Part shown: positions 1 to 4,599 of the stretch, piece after piece
How positions within the stretch are numbered: the first letter of the stretch is position 1
Layout: every line of letters starts with the position of its first letter
From: an uncultured Erysipelotrichaceae bacterium
Lineage (GTDB): Bacteria > Bacillota_I > Bacilli_A > RF39 > UBA660
Assembly (NCBI GenBank): GCA_902797005.1
Contig: CADBRE010000097.1
Location: forward strand, 1-5,505
Direction: 5' to 3'
Length of the DNA stretch: 5,505 bases
Made by a program: the position numbers and the translations under genes
The notes under the pieces: model-generated
What the model was told of the DNA's origin: nothing
What the model saw: only the letters and a program-made list of their open reading frames with translations
Database searches by the model: none

Positions 1-16
1 CCTGTCTTCCCGACCA
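1..16 (+). tRNA. tRNA-Pro, 3' end only (cut by window start)
   Basis: The first 16 bases read as the end of a tRNA: the 3' strand of the T stem (CCTGT, 1-5), the 3' strand of the acceptor stem (CTTCCCG, 6-12), discriminator A13 and an encoded CCA (14-16). The acceptor ends in G72, so base 1 must be C. A C1-G72 pair with A73 is the prolyl identity signature in bacteria, and from memory these bases match the end of Bacillus-type tRNA-Pro. The anticodon lies outside the window, so the isoacceptor is only inferred. A terminator follows 12 bases later, so this is the last gene of its transcript. Confidence 0.82.
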
Positions 17-28
17 TTTAGATAAATC

Positions 29-55
29 ACCTCGTACTAACGAGGTTTTATTTTT
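29..55 (+). terminator. Rho-independent terminator after tRNA-Pro
   Basis: A perfect 7-bp stem, ACCTCGT (29-35) with ACGAGGT (40-46), encloses the 4-base loop ACTA. It is followed by TTTATTTTT (47-55). It lies directly downstream of the tRNA end and upstream of the next gene's SD, so it should end the tRNA transcript. Confidence 0.85.
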
Positions 56-65
56 AATAGTTATA

Positions 66-74
66 TGATAAAAT
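66..74 (+). promoter_or_regulatory. Possible extended -10 promoter for the Xre regulator gene
   Basis: TGATAAAAT at 66-74 is an extended -10 element (TGn plus TAAAAT). The same nine bases form the -10 of the promoter near 4565. No good -35 is found 16-18 bp upstream, where only the T-rich tail of the tRNA terminator lies. Transcription would start near 81, giving a short leader with SD AAAGGAG at 84-90. In such AT-rich DNA this could be chance. Confidence 0.4.
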
Positions 75-97
75 AATGCTATGAAAGGAGCAAATCT

Positions 98-799
98 ATG
101 GATATAAATAAAGTGGCAGAAAACATATTAAATATTCGGAAAGATAATAATCTATCTCAAAGTGAATTTGCTTCTAGGTTAAATGTAACAAATCAAGCTG
201 TAAGTAAATGGGAAAACGCAAGAGGAATACCCGATATAGAGACAATGCTTAAAATAAGTAAAGAGTTTAACATAAGTTTAGATGAAATAATAAATGGTAA
301 AAAGTATAAGCCAAAGCCAAATAAAATATACTTTGCCTTTGTAGCAATTGTAATAATCATACTTTCATTTTGTGCATATCTATTGATTAGAGATGATGGT
401 AACTCACAGTTTGCATCAATAACTACAATTAAAGACAATTTTTCATTAAGAGGTTTCATAGTGCAAAACAAAACCAGCGCATCTATCTATATTTCTAATA
501 TAACTTGTAATGATACAATAAATGAAGAAAAAAAATATCTTTCTATAGAAATGATGCTTTATGAAGATTTAATTGATGATTATAAAATAATATCTAAATA
601 TGGAAATATTGATGAAAACATTACAGGCGATGAATATTCGCTTCAAGAACTAATAAACGAAGTTGAATTTGTAGTGGAAGATTTTGAAAATAAATGTCCA
701 AATATTGAAGGGCAGAATTATATAATACTTTTGAATGCATTAACAAAAGAAGGCGAAGTAATTTCGTATAAATTGCCACTAACTCTTACAAGTATATAA
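98..799 (+). CDS. Membrane-anchored Xre/HTH_3-family transcriptional regulator
   Basis: A 233-residue protein with an N-terminal Xre (Cro/C1-type) helix-turn-helix at about residues 8-63. The core reads LSQSEFASRLNVTNQAVSKW and is followed by WENARGIPDIETMLKIS, typical of this family. A lysine-rich linker (68-76) leads to one membrane segment (about 77-97). The C-terminal domain of about 135 residues should then lie outside the cell. DNA binding on the inside tied to an outside domain suggests a one-component signal sensor, but the ligand and target promoters are unknown. I do not recognise the outer domain; it has two cysteines, C137 and C200, and a third, C92, lies in the membrane segment. 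The ATG is fixed by SD AAAGGAG (84-90) seven bases upstream. Terminators on both sides make the gene monocistronic. The HTH and membrane segment are clear; the sensing role is inference. Confidence 0.87.
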   Translation: MDINKVAENILNIRKDNNLSQSEFASRLNVTNQAVSKWENARGIPDIETMLKISKEFNISLDEIINGKKYKPKPNKIYFAFVAIVIIILSFCAYLLIRDDGNSQFASITTIKDNFSLRGFIVQNKTSASIYISNITCNDTINEEKKYLSIEMMLYEDLIDDYKIISKYGNIDENITGDEYSLQELINEVEFVVEDFENKCPNIEGQNYIILLNALTKEGEVISYKLPLTLTSI

Positions 800-850
800 C
801 AAATAAACGCATAGTTTACAAAATTAAACATATCGTTTATTTGTTTTTTT
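798..850 (+). terminator. Rho-independent terminator after the Xre regulator gene
   Basis: AACAAATAAACG (798-809) pairs perfectly with CGTTTATTTGTT (834-845), a 12-bp stem that starts in the stop codon. Inside the 24-base loop a second small stem can form, GTTTA (814-818) with TAAAC (825-829). Seven T residues (844-850) follow. The structure separates the regulator gene from the next transcription unit. Confidence 0.85.
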
Positions 851-869
851 ATTTATAATATGTTAAACT
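841..869 (+). promoter_or_regulatory. Weak candidate promoter for the CGYC/CPWC thioredoxin-fold pair
   Basis: TTGTTT (841-846), a 17-bp spacer and TAAACT (864-869) preceded by TG at 861-862 form a possible sigma-A promoter with an extended -10. The -35 would overlap the T-tract of the preceding terminator. A perfect TATAAT at 854-859 is an alternative -10, but it has no -35 at the right distance. A promoter must lie somewhere here because a strong terminator ends just upstream; which element is used is unsure. Confidence 0.35.
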
Positions 870-877
870 AAATATTA

Positions 878-885
878 GAAAGGAG
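878..885 (+). promoter_or_regulatory. Consensus SD with no start codon nearby (possible Stab-SD)
   Basis: GAAAGGAG is a strong SD match but ends 36 bases before the ATG at 922. No ATG, GTG or TTG lies at a usable distance after it. The start at 922 has its own, weaker site, GTGAGG (912-917). In Bacillus, remote SD-like sequences in leaders, such as the Stab-SD of cryIIIA, hold a 30S subunit and protect the mRNA 5' end. This site could work the same way or be a relic of a lost start. Confidence 0.35.
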
Positions 886-921
886 TAAGAATATTTTATA
901 TTTTTAAGAAAGTGAGGATCT

Positions 922-1575
922 ATGAAAAAAACATTAAAATTGTTAGCGGTTGTGCTTGCTAGTTTAGTACTTGTACCTAATGTATTAAATGCAAAGGGAA
1001 TAGAAGATTATGAAACACTAAACTATAAAGACACATTAAAAGCAGAAGAAATTGAGGAGCAGTTTACTGATTATAAGGAAACAGATGACCAAATAACTAT
1101 CTATTTATTTAGAGGTCAAGGCTGCGGATACTGCCGTGCATTCCTAACATATATGAACTCTATAACAGAAGAGTATGGTAAATACTTTAAGATGGTTACA
1201 TTTGAAGTATGGAATGATGACAAGAACTGGGATTTAATGACTGATGTAAGCAACTTTATGAATAATCCAGCTGGTGGCGTTCCTTATATTATAATTGGTG
1301 ATAAAGTTATACCTGGATACAATGAAAGATATAACGATACAATTAAAAATGCCATTGTAAGTGAATATAACAAAGATGAAGATGAAAGATATGATGCATT
1401 ATATGAGTATTTTCATCAAAAAACTGATGTAAGAAACACAACAGTAATAGTATGGAATGGCGTATTTATTCTAATTGGTACAGTAGCTATCATTATATTT
1501 GTTGGCTACAAATTCAGAAAATTAGAAAGACTAATAACTAATAACGAAACAAACGAAGAAAAAAAGATAAAATAA
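922..1575 (+). CDS. Extracytoplasmic thioredoxin-fold protein (CGYC) with C-terminal membrane anchor
   Basis: A 217-residue protein with a signal peptide (1-24: MKK, hydrophobic core, likely cleavage after LNA). An outer thioredoxin-like domain follows at about 55-150, then one membrane segment (about 174-195) and a short basic inner tail starting YKFRKLERL. The active site is C68-G-Y-C71, placed after a beta strand (QITIYLFRG) as in thioredoxins. The matching cis-proline is probably P121 in GGVPYIIIG. These are its only cysteines, so C68/C71 should be the redox pair. The likely role is thiol-disulfide exchange at the outer face of the membrane; the direction and substrate cannot be read from the sequence. 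SD GTGAGG (912-917) sets the start. The CPWC lipoprotein gene follows 21 bases after the stop, so the two are probably cotranscribed. No named family is assigned with certainty. Confidence 0.85.
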   Translation: MKKTLKLLAVVLASLVLVPNVLNAKGIEDYETLNYKDTLKAEEIEEQFTDYKETDDQITIYLFRGQGCGYCRAFLTYMNSITEEYGKYFKMVTFEVWNDDKNWDLMTDVSNFMNNPAGGVPYIIIGDKVIPGYNERYNDTIKNAIVSEYNKDEDERYDALYEYFHQKTDVRNTTVIVWNGVFILIGTVAIIIFVGYKFRKLERLITNNETNEEKKIK

Positions 1576-1590
1576 GAGGAAATAAGAGGA
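1571..1590 (+). repeat. Tandem 10-bp repeat that doubles the SD site
   Basis: The decamer AATAAGAGGA occurs twice in exact tandem. The first copy contains the TAA stop of the upstream gene; the second forms SD AGAGGAG (1585-1591) for the ATG at 1597. Each copy carries an AGAGG core, so the gap between the two genes holds two ribosome-binding sites. Confidence 0.8.
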
Positions 1591-1596
1591 GTAAAA

Positions 1597-2322
1597 ATGA
1601 AAAATAAGTTATTATTAATAAGTGTAGTAGTTATATCACTATTTACATTAACTGGATGCTTAGGAAAAGAAAAGGAAGAAAGTAAGATAAATAAAGAAGC
1701 TGCTTTAGAGTTTAAAACATCATACGAAAGTTTAAATGGAAAAACTAATGCATCTGGAAAAGAACATAGAACAGTAACAATAAATGAGGAAAATCCTTTT
1801 GTAACAACAACTGCAGAGGAAATTGTAAAGAAAATTGAGAACAAAGAAACATTTTATGTTTATTTTGGAGACAAACTATGCCCTTGGTGCAGAAGCGTTG
1901 TTGAAAAAGCTATAGAAGTGGCTAACAATAACAAGATTTATACTGTATATTATGTACCTATCTGGGATGATGAAGGAAATGAAATCTTAAGAGATAAATA
2001 TGTTGTAAACGCTAAAGGAAATCTAGAAAAGACAGTAGAAGGGACTGAAGCTTATTACAAATTACTTGAATACTTTGATTCATTTTTAAGAGATTACACT
2101 CTTACTAGTGGCAACAAAACAATCATGTCAGGAGAAAAAAGAATATATGCACCAAATTTCATGTATGTAGAAAATGGAGTTTTAACAAGAATGACTACAG
2201 GTAAATCAGAAAGACAAATGGATTCAAGAGAAGAATTAACTGCAGAAATGTTAAGAGATGAAGAAGAAGCATTTAAAACATTTTATCTAGGTGAAGCTTG
2301 CTCATTAAATGAAGCTTGTTAA
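1597..2322 (+). CDS. Thioredoxin-fold lipoprotein (CPWC)
   Basis: A 241-residue protein with a lipoprotein signal: hydrophobic core, then the lipobox LTGC, with C21 as the lipid-modified residue. A charged linker leads to a thioredoxin-like domain. It shows a strand ETFYVYFGDK, the active site C95-P-W-C98, and a probable cis-proline P186 in IYAPNFMYV. The CxxC to cis-Pro distance is about 88 residues, against about 50 in the neighbouring CGYC protein, so this fold carries an insertion (about 121-175). Two further cysteines, C235 and C241, sit at the very C-terminus. The fold and the strand-CxxC context loosely recall bacteriocin-transport accessory (PedC-like) thioredoxin proteins, but no bacteriocin genes are visible. 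It probably acts on disulfides at the outer membrane face with the protein encoded upstream. The start is set by SD AGAGGAG (1585-1591). Confidence 0.86.
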   Translation: MKNKLLLISVVVISLFTLTGCLGKEKEESKINKEAALEFKTSYESLNGKTNASGKEHRTVTINEENPFVTTTAEEIVKKIENKETFYVYFGDKLCPWCRSVVEKAIEVANNNKIYTVYYVPIWDDEGNEILRDKYVVNAKGNLEKTVEGTEAYYKLLEYFDSFLRDYTLTSGNKTIMSGEKRIYAPNFMYVENGVLTRMTTGKSERQMDSREELTAEMLRDEEEAFKTFYLGEACSLNEAC

Positions 2323-2355
2323 AGAAATAGTGTAAAGCTATTTCTTTTCTATTGA
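2321..2355 (+). terminator. Probable weak terminator overlapping the lipoprotein stop codon
   Basis: AAAGAAATAG (2321-2330) pairs perfectly with CTATTTCTTT (2338-2347) around a 7-base loop, and the stem begins within the TAA stop. The T-run behind it is broken (TTTCTTTTCTATT) and the stem is AT-rich, so termination may be incomplete. The -35 of the gpx promoter follows almost at once. Confidence 0.6.
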
Positions 2356-2380
2356 CATAAAAAATTAAATTGTGTACAAT
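2352..2380 (+). promoter_or_regulatory. Strong sigma-A promoter of the gpx-trxB-trxA-ohrR operon
   Basis: TTGACA (2352-2357) is a perfect -35. After a 17-bp spacer comes TACAAT (2375-2380), a -10 with one mismatch. Transcription should start near 2387, only about 16 bases before the gpx ATG, so the SD (2389-2393) lies at the very 5' end of the mRNA. The -10 lies inside the OhrR-type palindrome, which implies repression by steric block. Confidence 0.88.
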
Positions 2381-2386
2381 TTAATT
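2363..2386. promoter_or_regulatory. OhrR-type operator: perfect 11+2+11 bp palindrome over the -10
   Basis: AATTAAATTGT (2363-2373), a GT centre, and ACAATTTAATT (2376-2386) form a perfect inverted repeat. Its AATTGT / ACAATT core matches the known OhrR operators of Bacillus and Xanthomonas, which carry AATTGTATACAATT-type cores (recalled from literature). It covers the -10 and reaches the expected start point, so a bound protein would block RNA polymerase. The last gene of the operon encodes OhrR, which makes it the natural ligand and the loop autoregulatory. The site is seen directly; the protein that binds it is inferred. Confidence 0.85.
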
Positions 2387-2402
2387 ATAGGAGATGAAAT
2401 AT

Positions 2403-2879
2403 ATGAATATTTATGATTTTACAGTAAAAACTAGAAAGGGAGAAGACTTTAGTTTAAGTGAGTACAAAGGTAAAGTAATGCTTATAGTTAATACAGCAAC
2501 TGGATGTGGGTTTACTCCTCAATATGAGGGATTAGAGAATCTTTATAAGAAATATCATGAGAAGGGACTAGAAATACTTGATTTTCCTTGTAATCAGTTT
2601 GCTGGACAGGCACCTGGTACAGATGAAGAGATACATGAGTTCTGTACTCTTAAATACAACACAACATTTGATCAATTTGCTAAGATTGAAGTTAATGGAA
2701 AAAATGAAAGTCCATTATACACTTATTTAAAGAATCAAAAACATGGACTATTAAAAGCTATCAAGTGGAACTTTACCAAGTTCTTAGTTGATAGAGAAGG
2801 AAATGTAGTAGAAAGATTTGAGCCAACTACTACACCTGAAAAGATGGAAAAAGACATATTAAAGTTGTTAGGAGAATAA
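2403..2879 (+). CDS. gpx: Cys-type, thioredoxin-dependent glutathione peroxidase-family peroxidase
   Basis: A 158-residue cytoplasmic peroxidase of the GSHPx family, the usual bacterial length. The catalytic tetrad is visible: C35 (in TGCGFTPQYEGL), Q69 (FAGQAPG) and W122-N123 (KWNFTKF). The family blocks FPCNQF (61-66) and KIEVNG (94-99) are present. C81 in the EFCTLKY segment matches the resolving cysteine of thioredoxin-using Cys-GPx enzymes. It should reduce hydroperoxides, with lipid and organic peroxides preferred in the family, and be recycled by thioredoxin rather than glutathione. The following trxB and trxA genes support this. I chose ATG 2403 because AGGAG (2389-2393) lies nine bases upstream. 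The in-frame ATG at 2394 would touch the SD and add three residues not expected in the family. TG replaces the usual SK before the catalytic cysteine region. The operon starts here, under the OhrR-type operator. Confidence 0.93.
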   Translation: MNIYDFTVKTRKGEDFSLSEYKGKVMLIVNTATGCGFTPQYEGLENLYKKYHEKGLEILDFPCNQFAGQAPGTDEEIHEFCTLKYNTTFDQFAKIEVNGKNESPLYTYLKNQKHGLLKAIKWNFTKFLVDREGNVVERFEPTTTPEKMEKDILKLLGE

Positions 2880-2883
2880 AATT

Positions 2884-3792
2884 ATGTATGATATTATAGT
2901 AGTAGGAGCAGGACCAGCTGGTTTAACCGCGGCATTATATGCATTAAGAGCAAACAAGAAAGTATTAGTATTTGAAGCTAAAGCCCCAGGAGGACAAATA
3001 CTTAATGCTTCTAAAGTAGAAAACTATCCTGGAATCAAATGTATATCAGGATTTGATTATGCAAATGATTTATATAATCAAGTTAAAGATTTAGGATGTG
3101 AATTTAAGTTTGAGACAGTTATTAGAATAGATGAAAATAATGTAGTTTATACTAATAATCCAAATAATGATGATACCTACAAAGCTAAAGCAATTATACT
3201 TGCAGTAGGTGTTGAAAACAGAAAACTTAATATTCCTGGTGAGATTGAATTCTTAGGAAAAGGTGTTTCATACTGTGCGACTTGTGACGGAAATTTCTAC
3301 AAAGGAAAAGAAGTGGCTGTAGTCGGTGGAGGTAATACTGCTCTTGAAGATGCAGTTTACTTATCAGATATAGCTTCTAAAGTTTATATTATTCATAGAA
3401 GAGATGAGTTTAAAGGTGAAGATATGTACTTGTCTGAACTTAAAAAAATGCCTAATGTAGAGTTTATACTTAATTCTAATGTGACTAGGATAAATGGTAC
3501 AGATACTTTAGAAAGCATAGATATAACTAACAATGATGGAAAAGAAACTAACTTAAAAGTAAGCGGATTATTCGTTGCAGTAGGCCGAGCACCAAATAAT
3601 GAAGTGTTTACTAACTTAGTAGATTTAAATGCACAAGGGTATTTTGAAAGTGAAGACGGACTTCACACTAAGCAAAAAGGTGTTTACATTGCTGGAGATG
3701 CAAGAGTAAAAACATTAAGACAACTTACAACAGCTGTATCAGATGGTAGTATAGCTGCAACAGTTGCAATAAGAGAAATGAGGGAGAATTAA
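2884..3792 (+). CDS. trxB: Thioredoxin-disulfide reductase (NADPH, FAD)
   Basis: A 302-residue low-molecular-weight thioredoxin reductase, close to the family length. Domains in order: FAD-binding start with GAGPAG (8-13) and GGQ (36-38); an NADPH domain carrying redox site C131-A-T-C134, the nucleotide loop GGGNTALEDA (148-157) and HRRDEFK (171-177); then the C-terminal FAD part with GDARVKTLRQ (271-280) and TTAVSDG (282-288). HRR supports NADPH use; the usual last Arg of HRRxxxR is Lys here. The enzyme passes electrons from NADPH to TrxA, encoded next. The ATG lies four bases after the gpx stop, with SD AGGAG (2870-2874) inside the end of gpx, so translation is closely linked. It should be derepressed together with gpx under peroxide stress. 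Confidence 0.96.
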   Translation: MYDIIVVGAGPAGLTAALYALRANKKVLVFEAKAPGGQILNASKVENYPGIKCISGFDYANDLYNQVKDLGCEFKFETVIRIDENNVVYTNNPNNDDTYKAKAIILAVGVENRKLNIPGEIEFLGKGVSYCATCDGNFYKGKEVAVVGGGNTALEDAVYLSDIASKVYIIHRRDEFKGEDMYLSELKKMPNVEFILNSNVTRINGTDTLESIDITNNDGKETNLKVSGLFVAVGRAPNNEVFTNLVDLNAQGYFESEDGLHTKQKGVYIAGDARVKTLRQLTTAVSDGSIAATVAIREMREN

Positions 3793-3793
3793 T

Positions 3794-4096
3794 ATGGTAA
3801 GAGAAATTAATGAAAATGAATTTAATGAAGTAACAAAAGAAGGAAAGGTACTAGTAGATTGTTTTGCAACATGGTGTGGTCCTTGTAAAATGCTTTCACC
3901 TATAGTAGATGAACTAGCAGAAGAAGTAAAAGAATACAGTTTCTATAAGTTAGATGTCGATAATGCTGATGAAGTTCCAGCTAAATATGGCATTATGTCT
4001 ATACCAACTTTACTTATATTTGAAAATGGAGAGTTAAAAGACAAACTAGTAGGATTTAAAACAAAAGAAGAACTATCTAGTATATTAAATAAGTAA
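3794..4096 (+). CDS. trxA: Thioredoxin
   Basis: A 100-residue classical thioredoxin. The active site is W27-C28-G-P-C31, the buried acid is D22 and the cis-proline is P71 (MSIPTLLIF). It carries electrons from TrxB to the peroxidase encoded at the operon start, and probably to other cytoplasmic targets. C23 replaces the Phe that usually follows the buried Asp (VDCFATWCGPC against the common VDFWATWCGPC), and Phe then stands where Trp is usual. This third cysteine is close to the active site. The ATG lies one base after the trxB stop with SD AGGGAG (3781-3786), spacing seven. Its stop overlaps the ohrR start by one base. Confidence 0.96.
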   Translation: MVREINENEFNEVTKEGKVLVDCFATWCGPCKMLSPIVDELAEEVKEYSFYKLDVDNADEVPAKYGIMSIPTLLIFENGELKDKLVGFKTKEELSSILNK

Positions 4097-4530
4097 TGAA
4101 TGATTTAAAACTAGAAAATCAGCTATGTTTTCCATTGTATGCTGCAAGTAAAGAACTTATAAAAAAGTATAAGCCAGTATTAGATAAGTTTGATTTAACA
4201 TATACTCAGTATTTAGTAATGTTAGTACTTTGGGAAGACAATAGCATTAATGTAAAGACACTAGGTGAAAGACTAATGCTTGATTCAGGAACACTTACAC
4301 CTCTTCTTAAAAAGATGGAAAGTAAAGGCTATGTAAAACGAGAAGTTAATGATAAAGATGAAAGAAACTTAGTGATATCCTTAACAGAAGTTGGGAAAAA
4401 CCTAAAAGGAAAATGCTCTTCAGTTCCTAAAGAAGTGGGCAAATGTCTTAATTTAAATGAGAACGAAGCAATAATACTTTACAGTTTACTTTACAAAGTT
4501 ATAGGAAATATTAAAGACACTTCTATGTAG
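4096..4530 (+). CDS. ohrR: OhrR, MarR-family organic-hydroperoxide-sensing repressor
   Basis: A 144-residue MarR-family protein that closely follows B. subtilis OhrR: LENQLCFPLYAASKEL at the N-terminus, then YKPVLDKFDLTYTQY, the recognition region LDSGTLTPLLKKME (62-75) and the wing DERNLVISLT (88-97). C11 corresponds to the peroxide-sensing Cys15. Y15, Y25 and Y36 match the tyrosines around that cysteine in the family. Oxidation of this residue releases OhrR from DNA, so the operon should be induced by organic hydroperoxides. Two further cysteines, C107 and C117, are absent from B. subtilis OhrR; C117 lies close to the resolving-cysteine position of two-Cys OhrR proteins. The ATG overlaps the trxA stop (TAATG) and has no clear SD, so it is probably translated by coupling, which would keep the repressor level low. 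The likely target is the palindrome at 2363-2386. Confidence 0.95.
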   Translation: MNDLKLENQLCFPLYAASKELIKKYKPVLDKFDLTYTQYLVMLVLWEDNSINVKTLGERLMLDSGTLTPLLKKMESKGYVKREVNDKDERNLVISLTEVGKNLKGKCSSVPKEVGKCLNLNENEAIILYSLLYKVIGNIKDTSM

Positions 4531-4546
4531 AGGTGCCTTTTATGTT
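4513..4546 (+). terminator. Rho-independent terminator inside and after the end of ohrR
   Basis: AAAGACACTTCTA (4513-4525) pairs with TAGAGGTGCCTTT (4528-4540) with one mismatch and one G-T pair, around a tight loop. TTTTATGTT follows. The 5' arm encodes the last OhrR residues and the 3' arm begins with the stop codon. The T-tract is short and runs into the next promoter's -35. Confidence 0.72.
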
Positions 4547-4573
4547 GTAAAAGTATAATACTTTTGATAAAAT
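4545..4573 (+). promoter_or_regulatory. Promoter of the DUF4153-like membrane protein gene
   Basis: TTGTAA (4545-4550), a 17-bp spacer and TAAAAT (4568-4573) preceded by TGA form a good sigma-A promoter with an extended -10. The expected start point is near 4580, followed by SD AGGAGG (4588-4593). A 7+3+7 palindrome fills the spacer. Confidence 0.68.
4549..4565. repeat. Palindrome between -35 and -10, possible operator
   Basis: AAAAGTA (4549-4555) and TACTTTT (4559-4565) form a perfect inverted repeat around TAA. It overlaps the end of the -35 and stops at the extended -10, a usual place for a repressor or activator site. It differs from the OhrR-type palindrome, so another regulator would be needed. 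AT-rich sequence makes chance symmetry fairly likely. Confidence 0.45.
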
Positions 4574-4599
4574 TTACTTAGAGAAAGAGGAGGAAAACT

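Noticed and set aside
1..97. tRNA 3' end followed by a regulator gene as an integration site (attL) of a mobile element
   Set aside because: No second copy of the tRNA 3' end, no integrase and no other mobile-element gene is visible in the window.
193..471. Minus-strand open frame of 92 codons
   Set aside because: It lies wholly inside the regulator gene, whose HTH and membrane segment are clear, and its product shows no recognisable domain.
811..833. Possible second OhrR-type site upstream of the 922 gene
   Set aside because: The AT-rich stretch shares only short pieces with the operator; its symmetry (GTTTA/TAAAC) belongs to the terminator loop and lacks the AATTGT/ACAATT core.
1506..1844. 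Minus-strand open frame of 112 codons
   Set aside because: It is antisense to the end of the CGYC gene and the start of the lipoprotein gene. Its hydrophobic, Phe/Ser-rich product is what antisense to Lys/Glu-rich coding gives.
1597..2322. Lipoprotein as part of a bacteriocin export system
   Set aside because: The thioredoxin-like core loosely resembles PedC-type accessory proteins, but no bacteriocin precursor, immunity or ABC exporter gene is present.
2394..2402. Upstream in-frame ATG for gpx
   Set aside because: It directly abuts the SD AGGAG (2389-2393), leaving no spacing. The ATG at 2403 has proper spacing and gives the usual family length.
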